Source of the DNA: Phytoactinopolyspora limicola
Lineage (GTDB): Bacteria; Actinomycetota; Actinomycetes; Jiangellales; Jiangellaceae
Direction of reading: 5' to 3'
Assembly (NCBI RefSeq): GCF_011320225.1
Contig: NZ_JAAOEN010000003.1
Span: 552,470-616,469, forward strand
Length of the DNA stretch: 64,000 nucleotides
The notes under the pieces were generated by a model. That model searched no databases. It was not told the origin of the DNA and saw only the letters and a program-made list of their open reading frames with translations. This document shows, one piece after another, positions 17,099-26,856 of the stretch. Numbering within the stretch: the first letter of the stretch is position 1; each line of letters begins with the position of its first letter. The translations under genes and the position numbers were made by a program.

Positions 17099-17166
17099 GA
17101 GTGTCCGAGGAGGGACTTGACCAGCTACCACACGCACACCATCCTCAACCTGACCGCCTGACCTGC
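17099..17166 (+). repeat. Dispersed repeat, copy D
   Basis: Right-hand part of the repeat: gagtgtccgaggagggactt, then accacacgcacaccatcctc and accgcctgacctgc. The atgcaggtcagagac part is replaced by IS3 sequence, so the IS3 fragment joins the repeat internally. Confidence 0.8.
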
Positions 17167-17296
17167 ACGTTCGGTCACGCTTGCGCATGCGTCGCGCACG
17201 AGCGGTATCGGCGACGTGACACCTAAGCTGCTGGCGCCGCACGTGGCCGACACTCGCATCTTCCGCGAGTGCCTCGGATCGGCGAGAATCGGGGGC

Positions 17297-19372
17297 ATGG
17301 AGCAAGATCACGAGGCGGCCAAGGAGGACATCCAGCTTGTCGTGGCAGGCGCACAGGATGTCGCCGCGATCGAGGCTGCCATCGCGCTGGGAAATGCCTC
17401 ACGTTCGACGCTTGGACATATGCCCTTTGCCGCCTACTACGATGCCACCTTGAGGGGGTGTCTCGTCCTTGCTCGGCTGGGCAATCGAGTCGTCGGCTAT
17501 GCGTTGTTCGGCCTCGCACGAAATCGAGTGCGCCTCAGCCATCTCTGTGTCGAGGTCGACTTTCGTGGACATGGTATTGCACGCCGGCTTGTCGAACACA
17601 TCAGACGTGAGCACTCGGATCACCTCGGTATTCTCGCTCGATGCCGACATGACTACGGTCTCGGCGAGCTGTGGATCAGCCTTGGCTTCTCTCAGCTCAG
17701 CGAGCAACCGGGCCGAAGCAAGGAGGGCTATCCAGTAGTCAGCTGGTGGCTGGACCACGGCCATCCCAACCTGTTCAGCACCGAGCCCGCGACAACGCTC
17801 GTACGGGCGGCGATCGATCTCAACGTCCTAAGGGACTTCGTCGACCCAACCCGAGCTGACGCAGATGAGACACGCGCCCTGCGCGCCGATCATCTCACCG
17901 ACCAGCTCGAGCTGGTGCGGACAGCAGCGTTAGATATCGAGATCAACGAGATGCAAGGACCACTACGAGCGGCATGCACGCAACACGCTCAACAGTTCCG
18001 CCGAGTCAACAGCTCCGGCCAACGCCGCGTGTCCGACATCGAGGACCAGCTGCGTCAGGATGCGCAGATAGCCGACCCGGGCTACCCCCATGGCCCCCAG
18101 GACGAGCTCGACGTGCGCCACGTCGCCGAAGCGGCTGCAGCGGGCCTGAACGTTCTCACCACCCGTGACCAGCGGCTTACAACGCTACTAGGTCCGCCAT
18201 CCGAGCGCCTCGGACTGCGCATCGTGCGGCCAGTCGATGTGATCATCCATATTGACGAGCTCGCACGGGCCGAGGCATATCGCCCCGCTGCGTTACTGAA
18301 CACGTCGTACTCAGAACGCCTGGTAGGGAGTGGGCAGGACGGTCTAGCAACAGCCTTGGCCGATATCGCGAACGGTGAGCGTCCGCAGCAACTTCTTCGT
18401 AAGCTGCGCGCGCTGGGGATGGCAGGCCACGACAGGATGGGCGTCTACGATAGCAATGGACAGCTGGTTGCCGTATTCAGCGCGATTGAGCTCGGCTACA
18501 CGCTAGAGGTACCACTCCTCCGTGTCTCTAACAACGCCGTTGGCGACACCTTGGCACGACAACTGCTCTTCCGCCTACGCGAACGAGCCCACAGCGCACG
18601 GACACCGATTCTTCGGATCACCGACCCGCACATGTCGCGGCACGCACAAATGGCAGCGATCGTCGACGGCTTTCGCACCGCAGACAACAACGATCTCTAC
18701 ACTTTCGTCCTCGGAACGGCCGGGCCAGCCGACAGCGTCGAATACGATGCCGCCGGCGCGGCGCGCCGCGCCGGTGTGCCCGAGCCGGCATCCCTACGAT
18801 CAGGCATGCCTGCCGTCGCCGCCGCCACGCTAGAGCGAACCTGGTGGCCGGTGAAGATTGTCGACAGCGACCTTGCGAACTACCTCATACCCATTCAACA
18901 AAGGTTCTCAGCCGACCTGCTCGGCATGCCGAACACGCTGATTCCCCGGAACGACGCCCTCGGCCTCGCTATCGAACGTGTGTACTATAGAAGTCCGGGT
19001 GGTGCCCGGCCGGCGGCACCAGCGCGGCTGCTGTGGTACATGAGCGAAGGAGGCCGCGGCGTGTCCCGTCCAGCAAGTGTCATCGCCTGCTCCCAGCTGG
19101 ACACGGTTGTCGACGGCGACCCGCGAGAGCTGCACAGCCGTTTTCAGCATCTGGGCGTCTGGCGCCAAGAGAGCGTCGAACGCGCCTCACGGAACGGCCG
19201 CGTACAGGCGCTCCGTTTCACCCACACAGAGGTCTTTCTGAATCCGATCAGTCGCCAGCGATTCCGCCAGCTGAGCCTCACTCACGGATCGTCGAACCGG
19301 GCGCCGCAAGGACCGCGACGGATCTCGACAGCACTGTTTACCGCTCTCTACGCCGAAGGCCGCGGCGCATGA
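17297..19372 (+). CDS. Multidomain GNAT-PIN-PUA-like protein
   Basis: 691-aa protein. Residues about 15-155 form a GNAT acetyltransferase (FGLARNRVRLSHLCVEVDFR, then the acetyl-CoA loop GHGIARRLVEHI). Residues about 160-310 look like a PIN nuclease, with acids in VRAAIDLNVLRDF, ALDIEINEM and ELDVRHVAEAAAAGL plus VLTTRD. A second GNAT-like section follows (LVAVFSAIELGYTLEVPLLR). The C-terminal 150 residues resemble a PUA/EVE-type modified-base-binding fold (RLLWYMSEGGRGVSRPASVI, VQALRFTHTEVF). An in-frame GTG at 17216 is an alternative start. The stop overlaps the next gene (ATGA). Together these suggest an RNA- or tRNA-targeting conflict protein; function not established. Confidence 0.75.
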   Translation: MEQDHEAAKEDIQLVVAGAQDVAAIEAAIALGNASRSTLGHMPFAAYYDATLRGCLVLARLGNRVVGYALFGLARNRVRLSHLCVEVDFRGHGIARRLVEHIRREHSDHLGILARCRHDYGLGELWISLGFSQLSEQPGRSKEGYPVVSWWLDHGHPNLFSTEPATTLVRAAIDLNVLRDFVDPTRADADETRALRADHLTDQLELVRTAALDIEINEMQGPLRAACTQHAQQFRRVNSSGQRRVSDIEDQLRQDAQIADPGYPHGPQDELDVRHVAEAAAAGLNVLTTRDQRLTTLLGPPSERLGLRIVRPVDVIIHIDELARAEAYRPAALLNTSYSERLVGSGQDGLATALADIANGERPQQLLRKLRALGMAGHDRMGVYDSNGQLVAVFSAIELGYTLEVPLLRVSNNAVGDTLARQLLFRLRERAHSARTPILRITDPHMSRHAQMAAIVDGFRTADNNDLYTFVLGTAGPADSVEYDAAGAARRAGVPEPASLRSGMPAVAAATLERTWWPVKIVDSDLANYLIPIQQRFSADLLGMPNTLIPRNDALGLAIERVYYRSPGGARPAAPARLLWYMSEGGRGVSRPASVIACSQLDTVVDGDPRELHSRFQHLGVWRQESVERASRNGRVQALRFTHTEVFLNPISRQRFRQLSLTHGSSNRAPQGPRRISTALFTALYAEGRGA

Positions 19373-19890
19373 AGCAACCGGCGATCTTGCTGTCCCTTCG
19401 ACCACGCTTCGCGAAGGCCATCCTGGCGGAGACGAAGACCGTGGAGGTACGGAGACGACCGATCAGGGCACCAGCTGGCACTCTCCTGGTTCTCTACGCG
19501 AGCTCGCCCACTATGGCCATCCTCGGAACCGCAGAACTGGCCACAGTCGATGTACTCGATCCGGACGTGGCCTGGAAGGAGCACGAACACCACCTCGGCC
19601 TCTCCCGCGAAGAGTTCGACACGTACCTCTACGGCTTGAACATCGCCCATCTGATACATGTTCGCGAGCCGCGGACGTTGCGCGACCCCCTACCGCTCAG
19701 TCACCTACGCGCTGACGCAAACGGATTCAGTCCGCCACAGAGCTTCCGCTACATCACAGCGCAGGACCCGCCTATGGTGTGGACGGCAATATCAGCAGCA
19801 ACCCGAAAGCCCCACACAGAGCCCCCTTCACCTGACGATGGGGCGGACGACCCACAATGGACCTACTCCGCGCCCAGCCCACCCGCCTAG
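19369..19890 (+). CDS. ASCH-domain protein
   Basis: 173-aa protein starting PAILLSLRPRFAKAILAETK, TVEVRRRPIRAPAGTLLVLY, ASSPTMAILGTAELATVDVL, the standard ASCH (PUA-like) fold that binds nucleic acid, often modified RNA. Some ASCH proteins also have nuclease activity. The proline-rich tail after about residue 140 looks disordered. It overlaps the GNAT-PIN gene by 4 bases, so the two are co-translated and likely partners. Confidence 0.85.
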   Translation: MKQPAILLSLRPRFAKAILAETKTVEVRRRPIRAPAGTLLVLYASSPTMAILGTAELATVDVLDPDVAWKEHEHHLGLSREEFDTYLYGLNIAHLIHVREPRTLRDPLPLSHLRADANGFSPPQSFRYITAQDPPMVWTAISAATRKPHTEPPSPDDGADDPQWTYSAPSPPA

Positions 19891-20555
19891 CCAGCCTGCG
19901 AACAAGACAACCCCAGATTACGTCTTTGGACGCATGACAATCTTCATAGTTCATTTGCTGCGCCAAACCGGTCGGCTTGCGTAGCGTCGCGGCAGCGACC
20001 TGCGGCGCCCGCAGTCCCGTAGCGTTCGTCGAGGCGATCAGCGGGCCTTGTTGCGCTACATCGGCCGCACGACTAGAGCTTGCGCGCGACGGAGTCTGTT
20101 TCAGCCGCCGCCGACAAACCAGCCGCGGGACTGGATTCGAAGGAACTAAGAGTTTGGATCGCTTAGCGACACACGTGGTGGTAGCTCAGAGGTCAGCGCC
20201 ATCTCCAAAAGGCGTCGACGTGCGCCCTTGAGGTCCCACAAAATGCGGAACCGAAAATCCGTCGCTGCTCTGCAACGACCCACTCCAGGCCGCGGTGCGA
20301 ACAGAAATCTCGGCACACATTTGATATAAACTGTCGCACACAACAGAAGACAACTGTTCATGCCCCGTTTCACGAACGGCTATCTCTCACCCTGCAAGAG
20401 AACACACATTCATTCTACAGTCAACCCAATCGACATCGCAGCTCCGCAAGCGATCGCTTTCCCCTACGGCCCAGAGTGTCAGCTCTGACTCAAGTAGACG
20501 TGCGTTGACTCGTGCCTTCTGCACGGTTCTCGACGACATGCACGTCGTATAGGAC
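19891..20555. other. Intergenic region before the convergent CHAT gene
   Basis: 665 bases between the ASCH stop and the CHAT stop. GC falls around 20300-20480. No open frame with a ribosome-binding site, no IS homology and no strong terminator hairpin were recognised. Confidence 0.4.
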
Positions 20556-23500
20556 TCACGGACCAGTATGGGTGTAAGGCGCCCACCGACTTGGCTGGCT
20601 CGCGTAAAGGTGTCGCAAGTTACGCGTGGCTTTGTGAAGTGCTATTGCAGCCGCGTCGGCGTCTGGACCGGCCTCCGCGCCAATCAGGGTCTCGTAGATC
20701 GTCCGGGTAACCCGAACTGCGTCCAGGTCGTCAATCGGCCACAACGTGCCGATTACGTGCCGATATCCAGCAAGTTGACAAGCCGCTGCGAGATGAATCG
20801 GCTCATCAGGCAGGTCTGCGCCAGGTCGAGCAGTCGTGCATGCGGAGAGGAATGCGAGTTCGACCCCCTCGAGACGAGATCGGGTAAGGTCAAGGACCGT
20901 CAGCGGCTGGTCCTGGTAGTCCGTCAGAAGCAGATGGCTGGAGGAGGGATCCGCCAGATCGCTTGTCGCGTGACACGAGAAGTGTGCCCAGGCGTGGTTG
21001 GACAGCATCTCGACGACAGCGGAGCGTGTTGCGGGCATGCCGCCGGGCATTCCAAGTAGATCGACGCGGCCGGGTAGGAGCTCGTTGATCAGTTCGGCCT
21101 CAGCTATCGCACCGGGCAGGTCGGCCTGTGCCGGTGTTTGCGGCATGGCCACTACTAACACTCGGTGCTCCGCAAAGCCTGGTCTCGCATTTCCCGACGG
21201 CAAGGTATTCCGCCGTCGCCCTTTTAGGAGTGTGCGGACCGTGGGGATAGTAGAGGACACAACTCTATCTAGTACTGCCGCCGGCTGGGTATCGAACCGC
21301 GTGTGGTGATGCCCTGCGGCGTGGAGTGGTAAGAACGCTAGCGGGCCCGACGGGCACCAGTATATACGCGGCCACCCGGTACCCTCATCTGGCGAGTTTG
21401 TGTAGCCCAGGTGGTCGAGGACAGGTCCGGTAATCGCATCCCACATCCAGCCCAGGACAGCCGTCAAGCTGGACTCTGCTCTCTGTGTCGCTTCCCATCC
21501 TGACGACTGTTGTATTTCATGGAGTGCGGCGAAGAATGTATCTACTTGTCTGACCACTAGATCCGGCTCAAGCGAGTGAAGGGGCACTACATCTACTCCG
21601 GCCGGGTGCATGATTAGCGCGTCGGAACGTCGTTCTGCCACGTTCAACAATACGACCGGTCCCGACTCAGCGGCTGGCAGCAACTCTGCCAATGGGCGAG
21701 GCAGCAGGAACGTTTCGAATCCAGGCTTAGTCCGGATCTCGGTCAACAACTGTTCCAATTGGCTGGCGGCCCGTTGACGTCGATGTAGGCCAGCGCTGGC
21801 CTGCGCTCGTTGCTCAGAAGCGTTGTCCAGTGAAATCGCGAAATTATCTGCAGTATTGGCATTGTCAAGCAAGTCAACGAGGTCGGTAAACCACTCCGCC
21901 AATTCCTGGTGAACGTCGGCCAAGTCGGTAATGTCGGTGCGGGTATCCAACGCCCGCCCAAACAACACGGCTCGGCCCTGTTCGAACAACTCGACCGCAC
22001 GATGTGAAAGCTCTGCCTCCACGCATGCGGCTGCCGCTGCTGAGCCTAGCCCTGGGAACCCAGTCAACAGGTGCTCTTGGTCTGACCGGGTGAGTCGCCG
22101 TGAAGCCACTTCACCCACCAGCTCAATAGCAGCGGAAAACGCTCTGACTGCCTCACCTGGGGCATCGGTCGGATCCACGGCGAAGCCCCATCTAGCCGCT
22201 GACGAGGCGCGCACCAGTGGCGGCGCCGAGGTGACACCGGCGGCCTCGCGATGACAAGCCTTCGCCCGGTTCGAGTCCGTTTGCTGCCCGGTCTGCTCGA
22301 ACCTGTCCTCCAGCGCAGAACCTAGATTGGCTAGGAACGTGGCGCGGTCAGGGTGATCTTGTGGAATCGCGGCGACGCCTTCGGCTCCCAGCTCGATTGC
22401 CCGGTCCAAATCGGCTGGATTTCCTAGCCGCTTGAACCGCGCGCGCAACGCGATGCTCAAATTACTCAGCAGTCCTGAGCGGTTGGGGTCGGCTGGCCGT
22501 GTGGCCGCTATCGCCTCTCTTCCCATTTCTACTGCCAGTTCGAGATCTGCCAGTTGTGCGGTCTCCTCGAACCGAACGTGCAGCACGGCGCAAAGATTGC
22601 CTAGCATTCCTCCGCGATTTGGGTTGCTGCGTGGACTTGCCGTGACCGCTTCTCGTCCAGACTCGATCGCGCGATCCAGGTCTTCTAAGACTCCAGTCCG
22701 TTCGAACCGAACACGCAAGGCGAGACTGAGGTTCGATAGGTACGAGATGTGTTGAGGATGGTCAGCCGGAGTGGCCGCTACGACTTCCTCTCCCAGCTCG
22801 ATCGCCCGATCTAGATCCGCCAGGTCGCCAGTTCCCTCGAACCTGGCCCGCAGCGCGATTCCGATGTTAGAAAGATATGCAGCGCTGCTCATGCGGCCTA
22901 GCGGAGTGTCCACGAGGCCCCGCTCCGCCAGTTCGATGGCGCGATCCAAATCGGCTAAGTCTCCGGTCCGCGAGTACCGGCTCCGAAGTGCGAGGACGAC
23001 GTTCGATACGTAGTCAGCGCGGTTGGGCTGGGTGCTCGATGTGGTCGCGATAGCTTCTTCGCCCACGTCAATCGCCCGATTTAGGTCTGCAATGTCTCCG
23101 CTCTGCTCAAACCTGGCCCGCAGCGCCATACCAAGATTCGAAAGATTAGTAGCACGGCTCACATGGCCAACGGGAGTGTCGACAAGTCCTCGCTCCGCCA
23201 GGTTAATTGCGCCATTCAGATCCGCGAGGTCCCGGGTCCGCTCGAACCGATCGCATAGGGCGAGCCCGAGGTTCGATAGGTAGGCGGCCCGGTTACGGTC
23301 ATCGACACCAGCGTCTGCTAGCGCCTGTTGTTCCAACTCGATTGCCCGATCGAGGTCCGCCATGTCCCCTGTCTGGACGAATCGTTCACGTAGTACGGCG
23401 CCGAGGTTGGATAGATCTTCAGATCGGGTCGGATGCGTGGGCGGAATGGTTATTACTTCCTCCGCTATTTCAACGGCACGGTCCAAGTCTTCTCGATCGC

Positions 23501-25046
23501 CATGTATGCGAAAACGTCTATGTAGTGCTGACGAGAGGATACTCATGAAGTGCCCACGATCCGGGTGGCGGGGTGTGATAGTGGTAAATGCCTCAGTGAT
23601 CAACGCGATTGCACGTTCGACGTCCTCGGTGTTACCTGTCTGTTCGGACCGATCTTCCAGGGCGAGGGCTAGGTTGGAAAGATGTACGGCTCGGTTCGGA
23701 TCGGCGGGTTGACCGATTTCGATCGCACCTTCTCCCGTCTGGATGGAACGCTCTAGGTCCGATAGGTCCCAGGTTTGCCGGTACCGATTACGCAAGTACA
23801 GCCCGAGGTTAGACATGTAGGAAGCACGGTCGGAGTCCGCTACGGCGACTGTCACCGCTTTTTCTACCAGGTTGATCGCACGGTCTAGATCCGCCAGTTG
23901 CCCAGTACGCTCGAATCTGTCCCCCAACGCCACACCGAGCTCCGACAGGTAGAACGCACGGTTAGGGTCAGTGGCGGGCGTGATTTCCAAGGCGTCCTCT
24001 CTTAACTCGACCATCCGGTCCAGGTTTCCCCTTTCCTTGGATGAGTCGTATTCGAGCAGTAGCAGGCTGCTCAAATCAGAAAGCAGCTCCCTGCGATCAG
24101 GATTGTCAAGCGACATCGCGTCCACAGCCTTTTCGCCTATCTGAATGGCTCGCGTCAAATGCGCTTGCTCACCAGTGCGTCGGCATTGTGTAGCCAGGAC
24201 CACTGTGGCATTTGTCAGTGCTGTGCTTCGATAAACGCTTCCAGGCGGTGCAGCCGCCACGGCTTGTTCGCTCTCCTCCACAGCGCGGTCCAAATCCCCA
24301 GTCTCGCCGGTGCGCTCGTAGCGATGACGAAGCGTGAACCCCAGATTGGACAAGTATGCAGCTCGCTCGGGACTGTCCTCCGGTGCAGCTGCAACAGCCC
24401 GTTCGCTCAGATCGACCGCCAGATCTAGGTCCGCGTGGTCTCCAGTCTGCTCAGCTCGGCGGGCAAGAGCAGTCGCCAACCTGTCCAGCACATACGCGGG
24501 CTCAATGCCAGGAAGGAGCGCAACAAGTTCGTCGAGTACGGCGATCTGAGTATTCAAGTCATTCAAGTCACCAGCCTCTTCATAGCGGCTCCGCAGCACA
24601 GCATCTGCCCGCTCGAGCACATCGACTGCCCGATCCAAATCAGCTTGTCCACAGGTGCTTCGATAGCGCACGCGCAGCGCGACCCCGAGATTGTAGAGGT
24701 AGCCTCCACGCTCCGGATCCTCACTGAGAGCAGCCTCGTCGGCCCCATTAAGCATGTCGACGGCACGGTCGAGATCCGACAGGTCACCAAAGCGCTCATA
24801 TCGCAACCGCAGCGCGACACCCAGATTCGACATCCGACCGGCCCGATTAGGATCGTGCGTGGGCGTGGCTTGCACCGCCTGCTCGCTCATTTCAACCGCG
24901 CGGACCAGATCCGATTGCCTACCTGAACGCCCGTATCGTACACTCAAGGCGGAACTCAGGTTAACCAGAAGTGAGATGTATTCAGGGGAATCAGTAGGAG
25001 TGCCGGCCACGGCATTCTCGAGATTAGTGATTGCAGCGTCTAGCAT
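20556..25046 (-). CDS. TPR-repeat protein with C-terminal CHAT (caspase-like) domain
   Basis: 1496-aa protein. Residues 1 to about 990 are some twenty TPR-like repeats of 45-46 aa with the consensus RFERTGDLADLDRAIEL and YLSNLGLALR. The C-terminal 300 or so residues form a CHAT peptidase: WCPSGPLAFLPLHAAG, the catalytic His in WAHFSCHATSD, the catalytic Cys in FLSACTTARPGADLP, and GYRHVIGTLWPIDD. The ATG at 25046 has gagga 7 bases upstream. Such proteins act as caspase-like effectors or TPR-gated proteases in bacterial immunity and cell death. It is the last gene of a four-gene operon. Confidence 0.9.
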   Translation of the reverse strand: MLDAAITNLENAVAGTPTDSPEYISLLVNLSSALSVRYGRSGRQSDLVRAVEMSEQAVQATPTHDPNRAGRMSNLGVALRLRYERFGDLSDLDRAVDMLNGADEAALSEDPERGGYLYNLGVALRVRYRSTCGQADLDRAVDVLERADAVLRSRYEEAGDLNDLNTQIAVLDELVALLPGIEPAYVLDRLATALARRAEQTGDHADLDLAVDLSERAVAAAPEDSPERAAYLSNLGFTLRHRYERTGETGDLDRAVEESEQAVAAAPPGSVYRSTALTNATVVLATQCRRTGEQAHLTRAIQIGEKAVDAMSLDNPDRRELLSDLSSLLLLEYDSSKERGNLDRMVELREDALEITPATDPNRAFYLSELGVALGDRFERTGQLADLDRAINLVEKAVTVAVADSDRASYMSNLGLYLRNRYRQTWDLSDLERSIQTGEGAIEIGQPADPNRAVHLSNLALALEDRSEQTGNTEDVERAIALITEAFTTITPRHPDRGHFMSILSSALHRRFRIHGDREDLDRAVEIAEEVITIPPTHPTRSEDLSNLGAVLRERFVQTGDMADLDRAIELEQQALADAGVDDRNRAAYLSNLGLALCDRFERTRDLADLNGAINLAERGLVDTPVGHVSRATNLSNLGMALRARFEQSGDIADLNRAIDVGEEAIATTSSTQPNRADYVSNVVLALRSRYSRTGDLADLDRAIELAERGLVDTPLGRMSSAAYLSNIGIALRARFEGTGDLADLDRAIELGEEVVAATPADHPQHISYLSNLSLALRVRFERTGVLEDLDRAIESGREAVTASPRSNPNRGGMLGNLCAVLHVRFEETAQLADLELAVEMGREAIAATRPADPNRSGLLSNLSIALRARFKRLGNPADLDRAIELGAEGVAAIPQDHPDRATFLANLGSALEDRFEQTGQQTDSNRAKACHREAAGVTSAPPLVRASSAARWGFAVDPTDAPGEAVRAFSAAIELVGEVASRRLTRSDQEHLLTGFPGLGSAAAAACVEAELSHRAVELFEQGRAVLFGRALDTRTDITDLADVHQELAEWFTDLVDLLDNANTADNFAISLDNASEQRAQASAGLHRRQRAASQLEQLLTEIRTKPGFETFLLPRPLAELLPAAESGPVVLLNVAERRSDALIMHPAGVDVVPLHSLEPDLVVRQVDTFFAALHEIQQSSGWEATQRAESSLTAVLGWMWDAITGPVLDHLGYTNSPDEGTGWPRIYWCPSGPLAFLPLHAAGHHHTRFDTQPAAVLDRVVSSTIPTVRTLLKGRRRNTLPSGNARPGFAEHRVLVVAMPQTPAQADLPGAIAEAELINELLPGRVDLLGMPGGMPATRSAVVEMLSNHAWAHFSCHATSDLADPSSSHLLLTDYQDQPLTVLDLTRSRLEGVELAFLSACTTARPGADLPDEPIHLAAACQLAGYRHVIGTLWPIDDLDAVRVTRTIYETLIGAEAGPDADAAAIALHKATRNLRHLYASQPSRWAPYTHTGP

Positions 25047-25063
25047 CGTCTGATCCTCGCTCT

Positions 25064-25435
25064 CTAGCGTGTCGCAGGTGTTGGATAGCGCCGACTGTTA
25101 GTTCGCGCGCTGTTCAATGTCGGCAGTCGCGATAGTCTTGTAGCATCCTCGGATGTTCGAGCAACGCTGTCAGCCAGACCTCGCGCACCCTCTTGATTAG
25201 CGCCAAAAGGATGTTGCACAATCTCCCTGGTCCGCGCTTCTGCTTGACCTAGGTGGCGCCAGTGGAGTAGTCCAATGGCGAGCCGTTCTGCTTGTCGACA
25301 GTTGCCGTTCGGCGGATATCTCCCAGAAATGTTGGGGTCCGCGAAGCGCTTCGGATCAAGCATGAGTAGTGGATCTTGTTCGACGCCAAATCGTCTTAGA
25401 AATTTGTGCAGGCGAGGACCAGAGAGTAATCTCAC
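25064..25435 (-). CDS. Small protein in the CHAT operon, unknown
   Basis: 123 aa, GTG start overlapping the stop of the membrane-protein gene (GTGA), stop 17 bases before the CHAT start. It includes RQAERLAIGLLHWRHLGQAE, a helix that resembles the N-terminal segment of other actinobacterial CHAT-TPR proteins. It may therefore be either a separate small subunit or the former N-terminus of the CHAT protein detached by a frameshift. The independent ribosome-binding site of the CHAT gene favours a separate gene. Confidence 0.6.
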   Translation of the reverse strand: MRLLSGPRLHKFLRRFGVEQDPLLMLDPKRFADPNISGRYPPNGNCRQAERLAIGLLHWRHLGQAEARTREIVQHPFGANQEGARGLADSVARTSEDATRLSRLPTLNSARTNSRRYPTPATR

Positions 25436-26445
25436 GCATCCGGCTGCTCCCCAATCAGCTCCGCACGATAGCGCGTGAACCGCGGCGCGGGATTATCCGA
25501 CCCACGCCAGAGATACTCAGTGATTTCACGACCCGCCTCACGTTCCTGGCGTGGATCCGTCGGCAAGGGCCATCGCAATTGCTCATAAAGAGCTAGGCGA
25601 TACAAGTCATACGCAGACTCCACAAGATATCCAAACGCTTCCGCTCGCGCTGGCATCCACCACCGAATAGCCGTATATGCCACACACCCCGCGGCCGATG
25701 CGGACAAAGCACAGACAACGAGCAGAACGCCCGCAGGCCATCGATTGCTGAGGCCGACAAAGAGCAAGGTTGATGGGATCAACACGGCGAACAGCGTCGA
25801 CCAGAGCGTGGCGCCTACGGCGCTATTCAACGCTTGGCGGGCTGCCACCAGTTCGTGCCGCGTGCTGTCAGGTAGCACGAGCCATAGCCGAGGCCACGTA
25901 CTCACTCCGTCAAGCCCGTACTTGTCGCGAGGTTGAGACTCTACTGCCCGCAGAATGTTCCCCACGCGCGTCGGCATCAACCTGCTGGGGTCACTAGGAA
26001 ACCGATGTAGACGAAGCTCTAGAACTGCGAGCGCGTCTTGATCATCCGACGACAAGTCTCCGTCGGTGCGTCGTTTGGCTAGCAGCTCCTGCCACGACAA
26101 CTCGGTCTTCTCGAGCCTGGCATGCGCCCTGTCAATCAATTTGGAACGAATACGCGAAAGGCACCCCGGCCAGTAGCCCTCCAATAGCCGCAGCGCCGGC
26201 GTCGTCAAGCGGGAAACAACTATGACGGAGGCAACGACCACACACAGACCGCCGACTGCGACACCCAGCTGCAGGGCGTCGCCCAGACCTTCCAACCAGT
26301 CTGATAGCTCAGCCAGCCGCCTAGGTCCACCCGCGGCCAGTACGCCAGTCAGCACGGCGCCACCCCAAAAGACGACTGCCGGCGCAGCTATCGCGGCCCA
26401 CCTGTCGGCCAGCCTCGTCATCACCGGACTCCAAAAAGCATCCAC
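25432..26445 (-). CDS. Membrane protein of the CHAT operon
   Basis: 337 aa with four probable transmembrane helices: IAAPAVVFWGGAVLTGVLAA, LQLGVAVGGLCVVVASVIVV, LWSTLFAVLIPSTLLFVGLS and AGVLLVVCALSASAAGCVAY. A cytoplasmic loop of about 130 residues and a C-terminal soluble tail (AFGYLVESAYDLYRLALYEQ) follow the helix pairs. No enzymatic motif is seen. Start ATG at 26445, 9 bases after the zinc-ribbon gene stop. Membrane partners of CHAT proteases are candidate cleavage targets or pore formers; that role is inference. Confidence 0.8.
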   Translation of the reverse strand: MDAFWSPVMTRLADRWAAIAAPAVVFWGGAVLTGVLAAGGPRRLAELSDWLEGLGDALQLGVAVGGLCVVVASVIVVSRLTTPALRLLEGYWPGCLSRIRSKLIDRAHARLEKTELSWQELLAKRRTDGDLSSDDQDALAVLELRLHRFPSDPSRLMPTRVGNILRAVESQPRDKYGLDGVSTWPRLWLVLPDSTRHELVAARQALNSAVGATLWSTLFAVLIPSTLLFVGLSNRWPAGVLLVVCALSASAAGCVAYTAIRWWMPARAEAFGYLVESAYDLYRLALYEQLRWPLPTDPRQEREAGREITEYLWRGSDNPAPRFTRYRAELIGEQPDA

Positions 26446-26454
26446 AACAGCCGC

Positions 26455-26856
26455 CTAGGCCCGTACGAGCATGCATTCATGCGTCGGACACTTCGGAATC
26501 GGCGTGCCCACCGCTGGCCGCCACCAGTCGTAGTCTCCGGCCGGACAATGGAACATCGGCGCCTCGACCTGCCCGACAAGCCCTGGCAGACCGTCGTAGG
26601 CGTCGCTCTTGAGCGTGCGCGACCGAACCTGAGGAGGGCGGAAGTCCGGCGTGTCATCCAGAACAGCCTCCAAGAACGCCGACGTTCCCTCGGCACGTTC
26701 CATAACTTGCCTCAGTCGAACTCCGACATCCTCATCCCATTCCTCTGCCAGCAGCTCAGCCAGTGTCTCGTCAATCTGGCCAGCTACGGGACCGACTAAC
26801 TCTGGCAGGTACCAGCGCACCGCCCGCGCCGCCGCGACCACGCCCTCAAAGCCCAT
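26455..26856 (-). CDS. Zinc-ribbon-like protein, first gene of the CHAT operon
   Basis: 133 aa. The N-terminal helical half contains DETLAELLAEEWDEDVGVRL and FLEAVLDDTPDFRPP. The C-terminus has FHCPAGDYDWWRPAVGTPIP followed by KCPTHECML, giving C, C, H and C as possible zinc ligands in a ribbon often seen in small adaptors next to caspase-like and vWA conflict genes. The operon promoter should lie in 26857-27000; nothing diagnostic was found there. Confidence 0.75.
   Translation of the reverse strand: MGFEGVVAAARAVRWYLPELVGPVAGQIDETLAELLAEEWDEDVGVRLRQVMERAEGTSAFLEAVLDDTPDFRPPQVRSRTLKSDAYDGLPGLVGQVEAPMFHCPAGDYDWWRPAVGTPIPKCPTHECMLVRA

Noticed and set aside
22000..25000. Many periodic DNA repeats on the + strand
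   Set aside because: They are the 45-46-aa TPR units of the minus-strand CHAT protein; the + strand frames there are shadows.
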